A stretch of DNA of 46,028 bases from Treponema sp. (GTDB taxonomy: Bacteria; Spirochaetota; Spirochaetia; Treponematales; Treponemataceae). The stretch is taken from contig JAFOCI010000021.1 in assembly GCA_017381365.1 (NCBI GenBank), positions 1 through 46,028 of the forward strand, read 5' to 3'. Below, in pieces: positions 35,962 through 44,729 of this stretch. Under the pieces are notes generated by a model. The model was given only the letters and a program-made list of their open reading frames with translations, was not told where the DNA came from and made no database searches. The translations under genes and the position numbers were made by a program. Each line of letters opens with the position of its first letter. The first letter of the stretch is position 1.

Positions 35962-35970
35962 AGTATAGCA
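35962..35970 (-). promoter_or_regulatory. Extended -10 promoter of the M23 peptidase gene
   Basis: Minus-strand TGCTATACT in the 56-bp space between the divergent peptidase and lepB genes; the predicted leader is about 15 nt. No good -35 is visible, as is usual for extended -10 promoters. Confidence 0.5.
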
Positions 35971-35996
35971 TATTAGAATATCTTTAAATTTAAGAT

Positions 35997-36506
35997 ATGA
36001 AAAAATCAACTGTTACTTTTTCTCCATTTCTATATATTATTTCCGGAATAATAATCGGATTTTTTTTAAAATTCTTTGTTTTTGATATACTGCATATCTC
36101 CGGACACTCAATGGAACCAACCTTTATGAATAATGACTCTGTTGTAGTTTTTAAACTGGCTTACGGGATTCCTTCCCCATCTAGAAATTCCTTCTTGCTC
36201 CAATGGGCTGTCCCAAAAAGAAATGATATAGTTATTTTCTTACATGACAATAAAATAGTAACAAAACGCTGCATAGCAGTTTCTGGTGACCAACTAGATT
36301 TTTCAACAAATTCGGGTTATATTTTAACTGTAAACGACAAAAATATTTTTCTGACTCCGCAAGAATATGAAAAAATGAATAATTACGAAAAAGTTCCAGA
36401 AGGCTATGTACTTGTACTAGGAGATAACCTTTCAGATTCAGTGGATTCAAGAGATTATGGATTTGTTTCAGTAAAAAATATAACAGGAAAAATTATAAGT
36501 CGATGA
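35997..36506 (+). CDS. lepB: Signal peptidase I
   Basis: 169 residues, a short single-anchor form. A membrane helix (residues about 11-30) is followed by the catalytic Ser38 in ISGHSMEPTF and Lys90 in IVTKRCIAV, then the box GDNLSDSVDSRDYG. It removes signal peptides at the periplasmic face. The stop overlaps the start of the PBP gene by ATGA, so the two are translationally coupled. The start lacks a strong ribosome site. A stretch at 36204-36218 resembles the end of the nested element at 18081, but it encodes the conserved VPKR box and is coincidental. Confidence 0.92.
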   Translation: MKKSTVTFSPFLYIISGIIIGFFLKFFVFDILHISGHSMEPTFMNNDSVVVFKLAYGIPSPSRNSFLLQWAVPKRNDIVIFLHDNKIVTKRCIAVSGDQLDFSTNSGYILTVNDKNIFLTPQEYEKMNNYEKVPEGYVLVLGDNLSDSVDSRDYGFVSVKNITGKIISR

Positions 36507-38374
36507 ATGAATATTTCAAAAAGCCAGCGTTAATTTCCTTTTTGGTTTTTATACTTGTTTTCTTCATTTATGTTTTTTCAAAATATGCAGCTCTGGCATA
36601 TACTCCAATGAACAAAATTGTCTCAAATGTTCAGCAGGTTGAACGGGGTTCCATTGTAGACAGAAACGGAAAACCACTTGCGGTTCAGACAAATTTCTAT
36701 CATGTTGGAGTTACTCCCCATCTCATAAAAAACAAAGAGCTGTTTGCACAGAATGTTTCCGGGCCATTAGGAATGAAAGCTGACGAAGTTTATAATATTA
36801 TTACTCAATCAGATAAAGCCAGTTTTGTTTTTCTTAAAAAAAAGGTTGATCAAACCGTTTATACGGAATTAAAAAAAATAACAAGCGAGAACAATTATCT
36901 TTACGTTGCTTTTGACAAGATTCCTGGTCGTGTATATCCAGAAAACGCTCTTGCAAGTCAATTAATCGGATACATGGGTGAGGAAGGAAAAGGTCTTGCA
37001 GGAATAGAATATTCCATGCAGGAACAGCTGCAGCCTTCTCCAAATGAAAACGGAACAAAGAATCTTCACGGCAGAAACGTATATCTTACTATTGATGCTA
37101 ATCTTCAGTACAAGCTTGAAGAAATAGCCAGAGAAACAATGGAAACTACACAGGCAGAAAGCATGATGCTGATTGCCAGTGAAGCAAATTCTGGAGAAAT
37201 TCTAAGTTATATAAGTTATCCTTCTGCAAATTTAAACGAATATAATTTTGCAGATACAGAACAAACAATTGACAGACCAGCTATGACTGCATACGAGCCT
37301 GGTTCTGTTTTTAAAATCTTTACAGTCGCTTCCATGTATGATGCAGGTTTAATAAAGGCTAGCGACAGTTTTCTATGTGACGGTGTTTTTGAAAACAGAA
37401 TACGTGGTGGCGAAACAATAAGAATCAAATGTCTTGAGCATCACGGCTGGATTACACCAAGAGAAGCTCTCAAATACTCATGCAATGATGCTTTAGCCCA
37501 AATTGCCAGCCGAACAACAGATGAAAACTTCATGGAAATGGTTCGAAAACTTGGATTTGGGCAGCGCACAGGTATAGAACTGCCAAGTGAAACTTCTGGT
37601 TCTGTAAAAGATGTTAATAGCCGATTGTGGTCTGCTCGTTCAAAACCAACAATTGCTATAGGGCAGGAAATTTCCGTTTCTGCACTACAGATGATTCAAG
37701 CAGCAAGCGCAATTGCAAATGGCGGAATTCCTGTAAAACCTGCAGTTGTAAAACGTATTACAAACAGAGACGGCTCAATATACTACGAACACAAACCAGA
37801 ACTTAAAGAGCGTATTTTCAGAGAAGGTACCGCATCTTATCTTTTAAGCTGTATGGAAACCACCGCAACATCTGGAACAGGTAGCCGTGCGCACTTAAAT
37901 GATATTTCCATCGGTGTAAAAACTGGTACTGCCCAAATGGCAGATAAAATTACTGGCGGCTACTCCACAACAGACTTTCTTTCTAACTGTATGGCTATTT
38001 TTCCTATCGAAGAACCTCAGATAATTCTATATATTGTCGTAGTAAAAGCTAAAGGTGAAACTTATGCCGGACGAATTGTAGCTCCTGTAATTGCAAAAGC
38101 TGCAGACGTAATTATAGACCATTTAGGACTAAGTCGAGGCGATGCAGCATCGCTTGAACATAACGGTAAAATTACAATTTCTTCTGCTAAACCTGTTAAT
38201 GTTGGCACTGTACTCCCGGATTTCACCGGAATGTCAATGAGAGAATTACTGCCTTTATTTAACAGAAAAGACCTTAATATAAAAATAAACGGCTCTGGCT
38301 GGGTAAAAGAACAAACTCCTGAACCTGGTACACCAATCACGGAGAATATGGTAATTGAACTTAATCTGGAATAA
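36503..38374 (+). CDS. ftsI: Class B penicillin-binding protein (FtsI/SpoVD-like) with a PASTA domain
   Basis: 623 residues. An N-terminal membrane anchor (residues about 10-32) is followed by a PBP dimerisation domain (VERGSIVDRNGKPLAVQ) and a transpeptidase domain with SxxK (EPGSVFKIF), SxN (YSCNDALA) and KTG (GVKTGTAQ). A C-terminal PASTA domain covers about 565-623 (VLPDFTGMSMRELLPLF). It cross-links peptidoglycan, probably septal by analogy with FtsI and SpoVD. It lies between lepB and DUF115 with overlapping ends rather than in a division cluster, so assignment to FtsI rather than another class B PBP is probable, not certain. Confidence 0.85.
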   Translation: MNEYFKKPALISFLVFILVFFIYVFSKYAALAYTPMNKIVSNVQQVERGSIVDRNGKPLAVQTNFYHVGVTPHLIKNKELFAQNVSGPLGMKADEVYNIITQSDKASFVFLKKKVDQTVYTELKKITSENNYLYVAFDKIPGRVYPENALASQLIGYMGEEGKGLAGIEYSMQEQLQPSPNENGTKNLHGRNVYLTIDANLQYKLEEIARETMETTQAESMMLIASEANSGEILSYISYPSANLNEYNFADTEQTIDRPAMTAYEPGSVFKIFTVASMYDAGLIKASDSFLCDGVFENRIRGGETIRIKCLEHHGWITPREALKYSCNDALAQIASRTTDENFMEMVRKLGFGQRTGIELPSETSGSVKDVNSRLWSARSKPTIAIGQEISVSALQMIQAASAIANGGIPVKPAVVKRITNRDGSIYYEHKPELKERIFREGTASYLLSCMETTATSGTGSRAHLNDISIGVKTGTAQMADKITGGYSTTDFLSNCMAIFPIEEPQIILYIVVVKAKGETYAGRIVAPVIAKAADVIIDHLGLSRGDAASLEHNGKITISSAKPVNVGTVLPDFTGMSMRELLPLFNRKDLNIKINGSGWVKEQTPEPGTPITENMVIELNLE

Positions 38375-39797
38375 AAACATACAACTGTTTGAAAAACGTT
38401 TTCCACAGCTTTGTGAGCTTATAGCTGACCATATTTCTTTCTTCAAAAAATTTGCAGGAACAGATGATGAAATCAATCTTTATCCGTTCTGGAAAATTTC
38501 AGAATCAAAAATTCACACTCCCATTGCAGAAGAAAACGGACTGCGACTTCATTCTGCGTACAATCCCATTCGTGAAAGTGACAGTTTTATTACATCTCAA
38601 TCAGATAAAATCAGTGAAAAAGAATCCATTGTTTTTCTTGAAATGGGACTTGGATATCCGGTAATATCCGCATATGAAAAATTTCAGAAAAAAACAATTA
38701 TTATAATTGAACCTGATATAAATCATTTTTTAGCAGCTCTTCTGCTTATGGATTTTGAAAAAGTATTTTCCCACACAAATATAATTATTGCTCTTTCCAG
38801 TACTCCAGAACAAACTTTAACACTAATAAATCAATATTCCGTTGAAAACAGTATTTTCATTTCCATGAATGCCCATCAGACACATAACAAAGCTTATTTT
38901 GATACTGTTACAGAACTTATTGAAAGAAATCGCAAAAAGGAACAGATAAATAGCGCAACTTTAAAAAAATTCGGAAAATTATGGCACAAAAACTGTTCTA
39001 AAAATATAACCGTTGCAAAAACGCTTAATGGCGTTATAACGCAGAAAAACAAATTTAAAGGAAAGCCCTTTTTACTGGTTGCAGCAGGTCCATCTCTGGA
39101 AACACTTCTGCCTTATCTGCCGGAATTAAAAAAAAGAATGATTATAGTTTGTGTAGATACCGCGTTAAAAGCATGTCTACGGGCTAAAACCGAACCAGAT
39201 TTTATTGTTTTAACTGATCCTCAATATTGGGCATACAGACATATTGCAGGCTTAAAATCTCCCTCCAGCGTATTAGTTACAGAACTTGCAGCATACCCTG
39301 CAGTTTTCAGATTTGAATGTAAAAAAATATTACTATGCAACTCGCAAGTACCAATGGCAAAAGATTATTCATTAGAAGAAAAAGGAGATTTAGGAGCAGG
39401 CGGTTCTGTAGCCAGTTCTGCCTTTAATCTATGTGTTTTGTGCGGTGCCAGCGAAATTTATGCAATAGGACTGGATTTATCATTTCCTTTCCGACAAACA
39501 CACATCAAGGGCAGCACTTTCGAAGAAAATGTTCATACTGTTTCCTCAAGAATAAAGACTGCAGAAACATCATCAATGCCAATGCTTTTTTCCGGAAATG
39601 CCTGCCTTTCTACAGATTATAACAACAAACCCGTTTTGACCGATCAAAAAATGAAAATGTTTGCATGGTGGTTTGAAAGTAGAATTGCAGAGCTGCCATA
39701 TATAAAGACATTAACTCTTGCTCCACAAGGTCTTAAAATCCCTGGAATAAAGCCTTCTACCACTGATTATTTAATGACTTTAATAAAATTTCGTTAA
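38355..39797 (+). CDS. DUF115 / motility-associated glycosyltransferase-like protein
   Basis: 480 residues. The core resembles MptE-like DUF115 proteins: LLVAAGPSLETLLPYL, VCVDTALKACLRAKTEPDF and GDLGAGGSVASSAFNLC. In flagellated bacteria such proteins (Maf type) are linked to flagellin glycosylation, and archaeal members are pterin pyrophosphokinases; which applies here is unknown. It begins at a TTG codon (38355) preceded by GGAGAA with an 8-nt gap, 20 bp inside the PBP gene, so translation is coupled. The last gene of the lepB operon; a promoter-like TATAAT follows directly. Confidence 0.8.
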   Translation: MNLIWNKNIQLFEKRFPQLCELIADHISFFKKFAGTDDEINLYPFWKISESKIHTPIAEENGLRLHSAYNPIRESDSFITSQSDKISEKESIVFLEMGLGYPVISAYEKFQKKTIIIIEPDINHFLAALLLMDFEKVFSHTNIIIALSSTPEQTLTLINQYSVENSIFISMNAHQTHNKAYFDTVTELIERNRKKEQINSATLKKFGKLWHKNCSKNITVAKTLNGVITQKNKFKGKPFLLVAAGPSLETLLPYLPELKKRMIIVCVDTALKACLRAKTEPDFIVLTDPQYWAYRHIAGLKSPSSVLVTELAAYPAVFRFECKKILLCNSQVPMAKDYSLEEKGDLGAGGSVASSAFNLCVLCGASEIYAIGLDLSFPFRQTHIKGSTFEENVHTVSSRIKTAETSSMPMLFSGNACLSTDYNNKPVLTDQKMKMFAWWFESRIAELPYIKTLTLAPQGLKIPGIKPSTTDYLMTLIKFR

Positions 39798-39803
39798 TTC
39801 TAT

Positions 39804-39950
39804 TATAATTTGCTAAAGAAAAAAAAATAAACTCCGATATTTAAAATGTCGCAACACTACAGACGGAATAAATCGACATCCAGACGCCTGTAAGAATTGT
39901 GCCTTCTTAAAAAACTTGAAAAATGTGTGAGATTTTTCAAGTTTTTTTTA
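39804..39950 (+). ncRNA. Candidate structured leader or small RNA with its own promoter -10 and terminator
   Basis: TATAAT at 39804-39809 would start a transcript near 39816. ATGTCG (39846-39851) pairs perfectly with CGACAT (39874-39879), and TACAG (39858-39862) with CTGTA (39888-39892); the order a-b-a'-b' allows an H-type pseudoknot. GCA(A)CA (39851-39856) can also pair with TGTGC (39898-39902) to extend the second stem. The region ends in a strong rho-independent terminator (39914-39950). The HD-GYP start is 33 nt further on. Either a terminator-controlled riboswitch-like leader or a separate small RNA of about 135 nt. I recognise no known class. Confidence 0.5.
39914..39950 (+). terminator. 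Rho-independent terminator before the HD-GYP gene
   Basis: Perfect 10-bp stem ACTTGAAAAA (39914-39923) and TTTTTCAAGT (39933-39942), followed by a run of T. It could end the lepB operon, the candidate RNA, or attenuate the HD-GYP gene. Confidence 0.88.
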
Positions 39951-39982
39951 TTTAACGCCGATACTCTAAGGGGAGTATTTTA

Positions 39983-41299
39983 ATGAGCACGGTTAAGTTG
40001 GAAAATTTAAAATCAGATCTCTCTTTTAACGGTGATTTGCAGCTTGATAAAAATTTTATCTTATTGCCAGCAAAAGCTGTTGTTTCTGATGACCTTATAA
40101 AAGTATTGACCGACTGGAATTTTACTGAATTCCAGTGTTCAGAAGAAGTTCCAGATTTTTCAATTTCTCAGGAAAAAAAGCAAGACACTAAAGCATCATC
40201 TGAAAGTAAAGTATCCACTGTAAAAGATTCAGTAAAACAAGCTCTTGCGAAAGCAAAAACTTCTGAGTGGATTAGCACAGAACGTTCAAAAATGAATTAT
40301 GTTCAGACCGTATACAACGAATACATGAATTATATCAATAGTGTTTATACTCATTATGCTACTCACAAAAAAATTGATTTTCAGGAACTTTCTGACACAG
40401 TAAAAGACTTGTGCGTTTTTATTAAAGACAACAAACGCTATGTTTTACGTATTACGCCATCTGCAGAGGCAAGAAGCAAGAATTTTCTGGTAATTCACTC
40501 AATGAGGTCAACGGTTCTTGCTATTACTGTTGGGCTTGAACTTCACATGGCTCTTTCAAAACTCATCGAACTCGGGATTTCCTGCATTCTCCATGAAATT
40601 GGAATGCTTCGTCTGCCTCCTCAGCTTTATATGACAGACAGGCCTTTAACAGCCGCAGAAAGAGCTCAGATTATGACCCATCCCCATACAGGTTTCAACA
40701 TTCTTAAAGATCTTGAATTTCCATTAAGTATACTTTTAGGTGTTCTTGAACATCATGAAAAAGAAAACGGGCTTGGCTATCCTCGTCATCTTCCTGGGAA
40801 TAAAATCACAACTTATGCAAAAATAATTTCTGTAGCCTGTTCTTTTGAAGCGATTACTGCGCCACGCGAATACAAATCTGAACGCACTACTTTTGATGCC
40901 ATGGTTGAAATGCTTAAAAATCCAAACGGACAGTACGATTCAACAGTTATCAAAGCATTGCTATACAGTCTTTCCCTATACCCTATTGGAGCTTACGTAT
41001 GTCTCCAGAATGGAAAAATCGGAATTGTAACAGATGTATCTCCAAACAATCCTAAAAATCCAATTGTGCAGCTGGCAAATGAACGTAACGAAGACGGCAC
41101 AGTTAAAGCAATTCAAACAGATGATAACCAGAACAGAATCGTAAGAGTGCTTTCTAAAGAAGAACAACAACAGGTTCAGAAGGATATGGAACAAGCTCAC
41201 GAAATGCGCAAACTTACACGAGCCTTAGAAGCAGCAAAAGAAGAAGAGGATACAAAATCCGGAGGATTTTCGTCTGTAGATTTAAGTGAATTTGCTTGA
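39983..41299 (+). CDS. HD-GYP-domain protein with altered metal ligands
   Basis: 438 residues. The N-terminal about 150 residues resemble the DUF3391-like extension of spirochaete HD-GYP proteins. The HD-GYP core (about 165-320) contains IHSMRST, LHEIGMLRLPPQLY, THPHTGFNIL and HHEKENGLGYP. HD-GYP enzymes hydrolyse cyclic-di-GMP. Here the HD pair reads HE, the following Lys is Met, and the usual VAD is VAC, so activity may be reduced or lost while ligand binding is kept. AAGGGGAG precedes the start. A terminated structured leader lies just upstream. The PilZ gene 3.7 kb away suggests a shared cyclic-di-GMP network. Confidence 0.85.
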   Translation: MSTVKLENLKSDLSFNGDLQLDKNFILLPAKAVVSDDLIKVLTDWNFTEFQCSEEVPDFSISQEKKQDTKASSESKVSTVKDSVKQALAKAKTSEWISTERSKMNYVQTVYNEYMNYINSVYTHYATHKKIDFQELSDTVKDLCVFIKDNKRYVLRITPSAEARSKNFLVIHSMRSTVLAITVGLELHMALSKLIELGISCILHEIGMLRLPPQLYMTDRPLTAAERAQIMTHPHTGFNILKDLEFPLSILLGVLEHHEKENGLGYPRHLPGNKITTYAKIISVACSFEAITAPREYKSERTTFDAMVEMLKNPNGQYDSTVIKALLYSLSLYPIGAYVCLQNGKIGIVTDVSPNNPKNPIVQLANERNEDGTVKAIQTDDNQNRIVRVLSKEEQQQVQKDMEQAHEMRKLTRALEAAKEEEDTKSGGFSSVDLSEFA

Positions 41300-41301
41300 A
41301 A

Positions 41302-42063
41302 TTAGTTAAAAAACTGACGTATTTTTTCAACATCATTATGAAAATTATCGTCAATTACAGGCGGATGATCGTTAAAATAAAGAATCTGATCAAGTTCCTC
41401 CTGATTTTCTACGCCCCAGATTGGAATCACGTTTTCATACTGATGCAAAAAACCGTAAGCCAGCGGAATGTTTGAAACGATTCCACCACACAAAGGCTGC
41501 ATGGCAATAAATCCAACGTCGTTCTGGTCGCAAAGCATAACCAGCTGACGGGTCTCATCTGAACTTAACATACTGAAAGGAAATTGAAGAGTGTCATAAA
41601 GTCCGCTTAAAACGGCTCTTTCTGCTACATCAAGATCTTGTGTGGCAATTCCAATTGCTTTGATTTTTCCTGATTCTTTTAACTGTTTAAGCGCATTGTA
41701 TACGCCGTCTCTGCCATTTAAATCCGGCATAAAAGAATCTGATTCGTACTGATATAAATCAATGGAATCTGTGTGCATTATATTAAGACTGGCTTCAAAA
41801 TCGCTGAAAACTTCTGTTCCGCTCTGAGCTGAAGTTTTTGTGGCAACCATAACATTGTTACGAATATCTCCAATTGCATCACCCAAAAGCTTTTCGCACT
41901 CCGGAGTTGTACGGGATGTATCAAAAAAATTGATTCCCTGCTCGTAGGCACTTCTGACAAGCTGAGCTGATTTTTCATCATCACCTGCTGCAGTAAGATT
42001 CATTGCTCCCATGGCAACACGGGAAATCATAAGATTTGATCTGCCAAGTCTAACGTATTCCAT
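41302..42063 (-). CDS. Aldo/keto reductase-like protein lacking catalytic residues
   Basis: 253 residues, somewhat shorter than typical AKRs (about 280-330). It begins with the family pattern MEYVRLGRSNLMISRVAMGA and has the (beta/alpha)8 signatures GINFFDTS (Asp48), VATKTS (Lys76) and the NADPH-side KAIGIATQ. The catalytic Tyr expected just after FDTS is replaced (RTTPECE), and the catalytic His of the DLYQxH strand reads DLYQYES. It may bind nucleotide without reducing carbonyls, or act by another route. GGAGGTAA precedes the start. Convergent with the HD-GYP gene, with only 2 bp between the stop codons. Confidence 0.8.
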   Translation of the reverse strand: MEYVRLGRSNLMISRVAMGAMNLTAAGDDEKSAQLVRSAYEQGINFFDTSRTTPECEKLLGDAIGDIRNNVMVATKTSAQSGTEVFSDFEASLNIMHTDSIDLYQYESDSFMPDLNGRDGVYNALKQLKESGKIKAIGIATQDLDVAERAVLSGLYDTLQFPFSMLSSDETRQLVMLCDQNDVGFIAMQPLCGGIVSNIPLAYGFLHQYENVIPIWGVENQEELDQILYFNDHPPVIDDNFHNDVEKIRQFFN

Positions 42064-42113
42064 TGAAAATTACCTCCGTGCTTTTTTCATAACTGACTTC
42101 TCTACTAGTTATC

Positions 42114-42164
42114 AAAAAAAGCTGGGGACTACCCCATAAAGCGTTACACTTTCAAGGCAGTCCC
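42114..42164 (-). terminator. Terminator of glyS
   Basis: Arms GGGACT (42125-42130) and AGTCCC (42159-42164) around a long loop. On the minus strand the hairpin is followed by a run of seven T. It lies 9 bp past the glyS stop. Confidence 0.7.
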
Positions 42165-42172
42165 TGTTTTAA

Positions 42173-43657
42173 TTAACGGTCTGTTCTTACAACAGGTTTG
42201 TAATTTTTAATTGCTTTCTGAATGAAAGGTACAAGATCATCCAAAGCAACGCGTTCCTGTTCCATTGAATCACGGAAACGAACAGTAACAGTTCCAAAAA
42301 GTTCATTTGCGGAACCGTCTTCTTTCTTTTCGTTGATTGTATCATAGTCAACAGTTACACAGAATGGAGTACCAACCTCATCCTGACGGCGGTAACGTTT
42401 TCCAACAGTACCAGAAACATCAAAATCAGTTACAAAATCTTCTTTAAGAATATGCTGGATTTCTTTTGCTTTTTCTGCAAGACCGTCTTTCTTCATCAAT
42501 GGAAGAACAGCAACAGTTATAGGAGCAAGGCGTGGATCAAGGTGAAGAACAGTTCTGAAATCTTCCTGTCCGTCCTTTCCTACATTTTCTTCTTCGTAAG
42601 CTTCACAAAGGAACATAAGGAAGTTGCGGTTAAGACCTGCAGATGTTTCGATTACGTATGGAACGTACTTCTTGTTTCCGTCTTCCTGATCCATGTAGCT
42701 CATGTCTTTCTTAGAGAACTTCATGTGCTGAGAAAGGTCAAAGTCTGTACGGCTGTGGATACCTTCAACTTCTTCAAAACCAATTGGGAAGTTATATGTG
42801 ATATCGTAAGCGTCTTTTGCATAGTGAGCAAGCTTGTCGTGATGGTGCCACTTGAGCTGTTTTTCTGGAATACCGTATTTAAGGTAGAACTGCCAGCGGT
42901 CATTTCTCCAGCGTTCAAAAGTTTCATCTTCTGTACCAGGTTTACAGAAATATTCCATTTCCATCTGTTCAAATTCACAAGTACGGAAAATAAAATTCTT
43001 GAAAATGATTTCGTTACGGAACGATTTACCAACCTGAGCAACACCAAAAGGCACCTTCATGCGGTTAGACTGAACAATGTTCTTGAAATCTGTAAAAATA
43101 CCCTGACAAGTCTCTGGGCGAAGGTAAATAAGATGACTTTCATCAGCGATTGGACCCTGATATGTTTTGAACATAAGGTTGAATTCACGAACTGCTGTAT
43201 ATTTTCTTTCTTTGCTTCCACAAGCTGGACAGTTGATGTGTTCATCAATGAAAGCTTTCATTTCTTCATGACTCATTGTATCAACAGGTTTGTCTGTTGT
43301 AAAATCATTTGCTGCACACCAGTCTTCAATCAATTTATCTGCACGGTGTCTAGCCTGACATTCAAGACAGTCAATCATTGGATCAGAGAAGCAGTCAACA
43401 TGACCAGAAGCCTTCCATGTTGTGTGATGCTGGAAAATTGCAGAATCAAGACCAACTACATCATCGTGAAGCTGAGTCATGTAATGCCACCATGCATTCT
43501 GAATGTTGCGTTTGAAATCTACGCCCAAAGGACCGTAATCCCAGGCACCAGCCTGTCCACCATAGATTTCAGAAGCCTGATAAACAAAACCACGTCTTTT
43601 ACAAAGAGAAATGATTTTGTCCAATGTACACGCGTGTGTATTTTTTTCGTTTGCCAT
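42173..43657 (-). CDS. glyS: Glycyl-tRNA synthetase (single-chain, alpha2 type)
   Basis: 494 residues from 43657. A class II synthetase charging tRNA-Gly with glycine. It shows the N-terminal YGGQAGAWDYGPLG, motif 2 around SFRNEIIFKNFIFRTCEFEQ, motif 3 around ETSAGLNRNFLMFL and a C-terminal anticodon-binding domain (APITVAVLPLMKKDGL). Two cysteine pairs (CLECQ and CPACG) may hold zinc. The homodimeric form, not the alpha2-beta2 GlyQ/GlyS form, is typical of spirochaetes. The start (MANEKNTHA) is set by GAGGAAAT; the frame is open 11 codons further without support. No T-box is present in the short upstream region. Confidence 0.95.
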   Translation of the reverse strand: MANEKNTHACTLDKIISLCKRRGFVYQASEIYGGQAGAWDYGPLGVDFKRNIQNAWWHYMTQLHDDVVGLDSAIFQHHTTWKASGHVDCFSDPMIDCLECQARHRADKLIEDWCAANDFTTDKPVDTMSHEEMKAFIDEHINCPACGSKERKYTAVREFNLMFKTYQGPIADESHLIYLRPETCQGIFTDFKNIVQSNRMKVPFGVAQVGKSFRNEIIFKNFIFRTCEFEQMEMEYFCKPGTEDETFERWRNDRWQFYLKYGIPEKQLKWHHHDKLAHYAKDAYDITYNFPIGFEEVEGIHSRTDFDLSQHMKFSKKDMSYMDQEDGNKKYVPYVIETSAGLNRNFLMFLCEAYEEENVGKDGQEDFRTVLHLDPRLAPITVAVLPLMKKDGLAEKAKEIQHILKEDFVTDFDVSGTVGKRYRRQDEVGTPFCVTVDYDTINEKKEDGSANELFGTVTVRFRDSMEQERVALDDLVPFIQKAIKNYKPVVRTDR

Positions 43658-43744
43658 TTGTAATTTCCTCATGCCGCTGGTTTGCGACACTAATTATGAT
43701 TTATATGTAAGGAATACAATATCACAAAGCAAAAGGTTTCTCAA

Positions 43745-44659
43745 TCATTTAGATTCTGCAGAATCAGCAATATCTTCAAGATTTCCGGCATCATAAGAGT
43801 TCGTACCAGAATTTTCCCCATTTTGACCAGATTCAGATTCATCCATAATTTCTTTTGAATAATTCATTGTATCCCTTATGGAATTACTGATAAATTCATT
43901 CATCTTTTCCTGAAGAGTTTGTGCAACGAATTTTCTAACCTTATCACGTTCAGCAACTGATGTATTTTCATCAAAAAGAAAAACAACGATACTGGAATTT
44001 GTTTCTGGTTTTAATGCAAAAATATCTGCCGAACAAAATATTCGCCGTATTCCCATTTTTATATTTACACTGGTACATTTAATCCCTTTTTGAAAAAAAA
44101 CTGCAAGATTATTTTCTATCCTGCATGAAAAACCCACAGAGCTTATGTCTTCAAGTTTAGGAAAATACAGCCTGTTATTAAGCGCACATGAAAATTCTAC
44201 ATTATCAAGTGTGCTGCAATCAAGACGAACATATTTACGTCTTCCTTTTGCACCATTTAAATCAAGAATCTTCAATATAGTTTCATAGGCGACTTCAAGA
44301 CCTTTCTGAGTGCTTATAAAACCACCTGCAAGCTTTGTCTTTAACAGAAATTCTTCTTTTTCATGTGGTCTGATTTTTTCAGAAATTACCCCAAGAAAAA
44401 CTGTCTCAAGAGAAGAGTCTTTTTCAAAGGATTTTATAAAATTAAACCACTGCTTATAAGTTAACTGATCATCTATATTTATAAAGCAAATAGAATCTTC
44501 GTATTCACTAAGAACAGGCTTAGCATCATAATAATGTTCAATCGTATAAACTTCATATTCCAGATCCTGAAGTTTACGAACAAACACATTCTGAATTGAA
44601 AGAGTCGGATTCAAAAAAAATACTTTACGCCCAAATATAGGATTCTCTCTATTTTCCAT
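43745..44659 (-). CDS. PilZ-domain protein with an N-terminal receiver-like domain
   Basis: 304 residues. Residues about 10-130 look like a degenerate CheY-like fold (KVFFLNPTLSIQNVFVRKL, ICFINIDDQL). Residues about 138-245 are a PilZ domain with both cyclic-di-GMP motifs: RRKYVR (RxxxR) and DISSVG (DxSxxG). It should therefore bind cyclic-di-GMP, unlike many degenerate PilZ proteins. The C-terminus is acidic and Ser/Asn-rich. There is no Shine-Dalgarno; an extended -10 TGCTAAAAT ends 6 nt before the ATG. It lies 87 bp upstream of glyS in the same direction. Confidence 0.82.
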   Translation of the reverse strand: MENRENPIFGRKVFFLNPTLSIQNVFVRKLQDLEYEVYTIEHYYDAKPVLSEYEDSICFINIDDQLTYKQWFNFIKSFEKDSSLETVFLGVISEKIRPHEKEEFLLKTKLAGGFISTQKGLEVAYETILKILDLNGAKGRRKYVRLDCSTLDNVEFSCALNNRLYFPKLEDISSVGFSCRIENNLAVFFQKGIKCTSVNIKMGIRRIFCSADIFALKPETNSSIVVFLFDENTSVAERDKVRKFVAQTLQEKMNEFISNSIRDTMNYSKEIMDESESGQNGENSGTNSYDAGNLEDIADSAESK

Positions 44660-44665
44660 TTTTTA

Positions 44666-44674
44666 ATTTTAGCA
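44666..44674 (-). promoter_or_regulatory. Extended -10 promoter abutting the PilZ gene start
   Basis: Minus-strand TGCTAAAAT; hexamer at 44666-44671. Exactly 6 nt (TAAAAA) separate it from ATG 44659. Confidence 0.45.
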
Positions 44675-44729
44675 CAGAAAGTTCAATCTAACTAACAAAT
44701 TCGATTTAGTGAGCTAAAAAAAGCTTCTA

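Noticed and set aside
36203..36218. GGGCTGTCCCAAAA inside lepB, matching the end of the nested element at 18081
   Set aside because: It encodes the conserved WAVPKR box of signal peptidase I in frame, there is no matching second end, and lepB is intact.
42452..43663. A 403-codon open frame antisense to glyS
   Set aside because: It mirrors the codon bias of a highly expressed gene, is rich in Cys, Phe and Val without any domain, and has no ribosome site. The same applies to the antisense frames over pflB and leuB.
43658..43744. T-box leader before glyS (or before leuB and cimA)
   Set aside because: Upstream regions are too short and no T-box or specifier stem sequence is visible.
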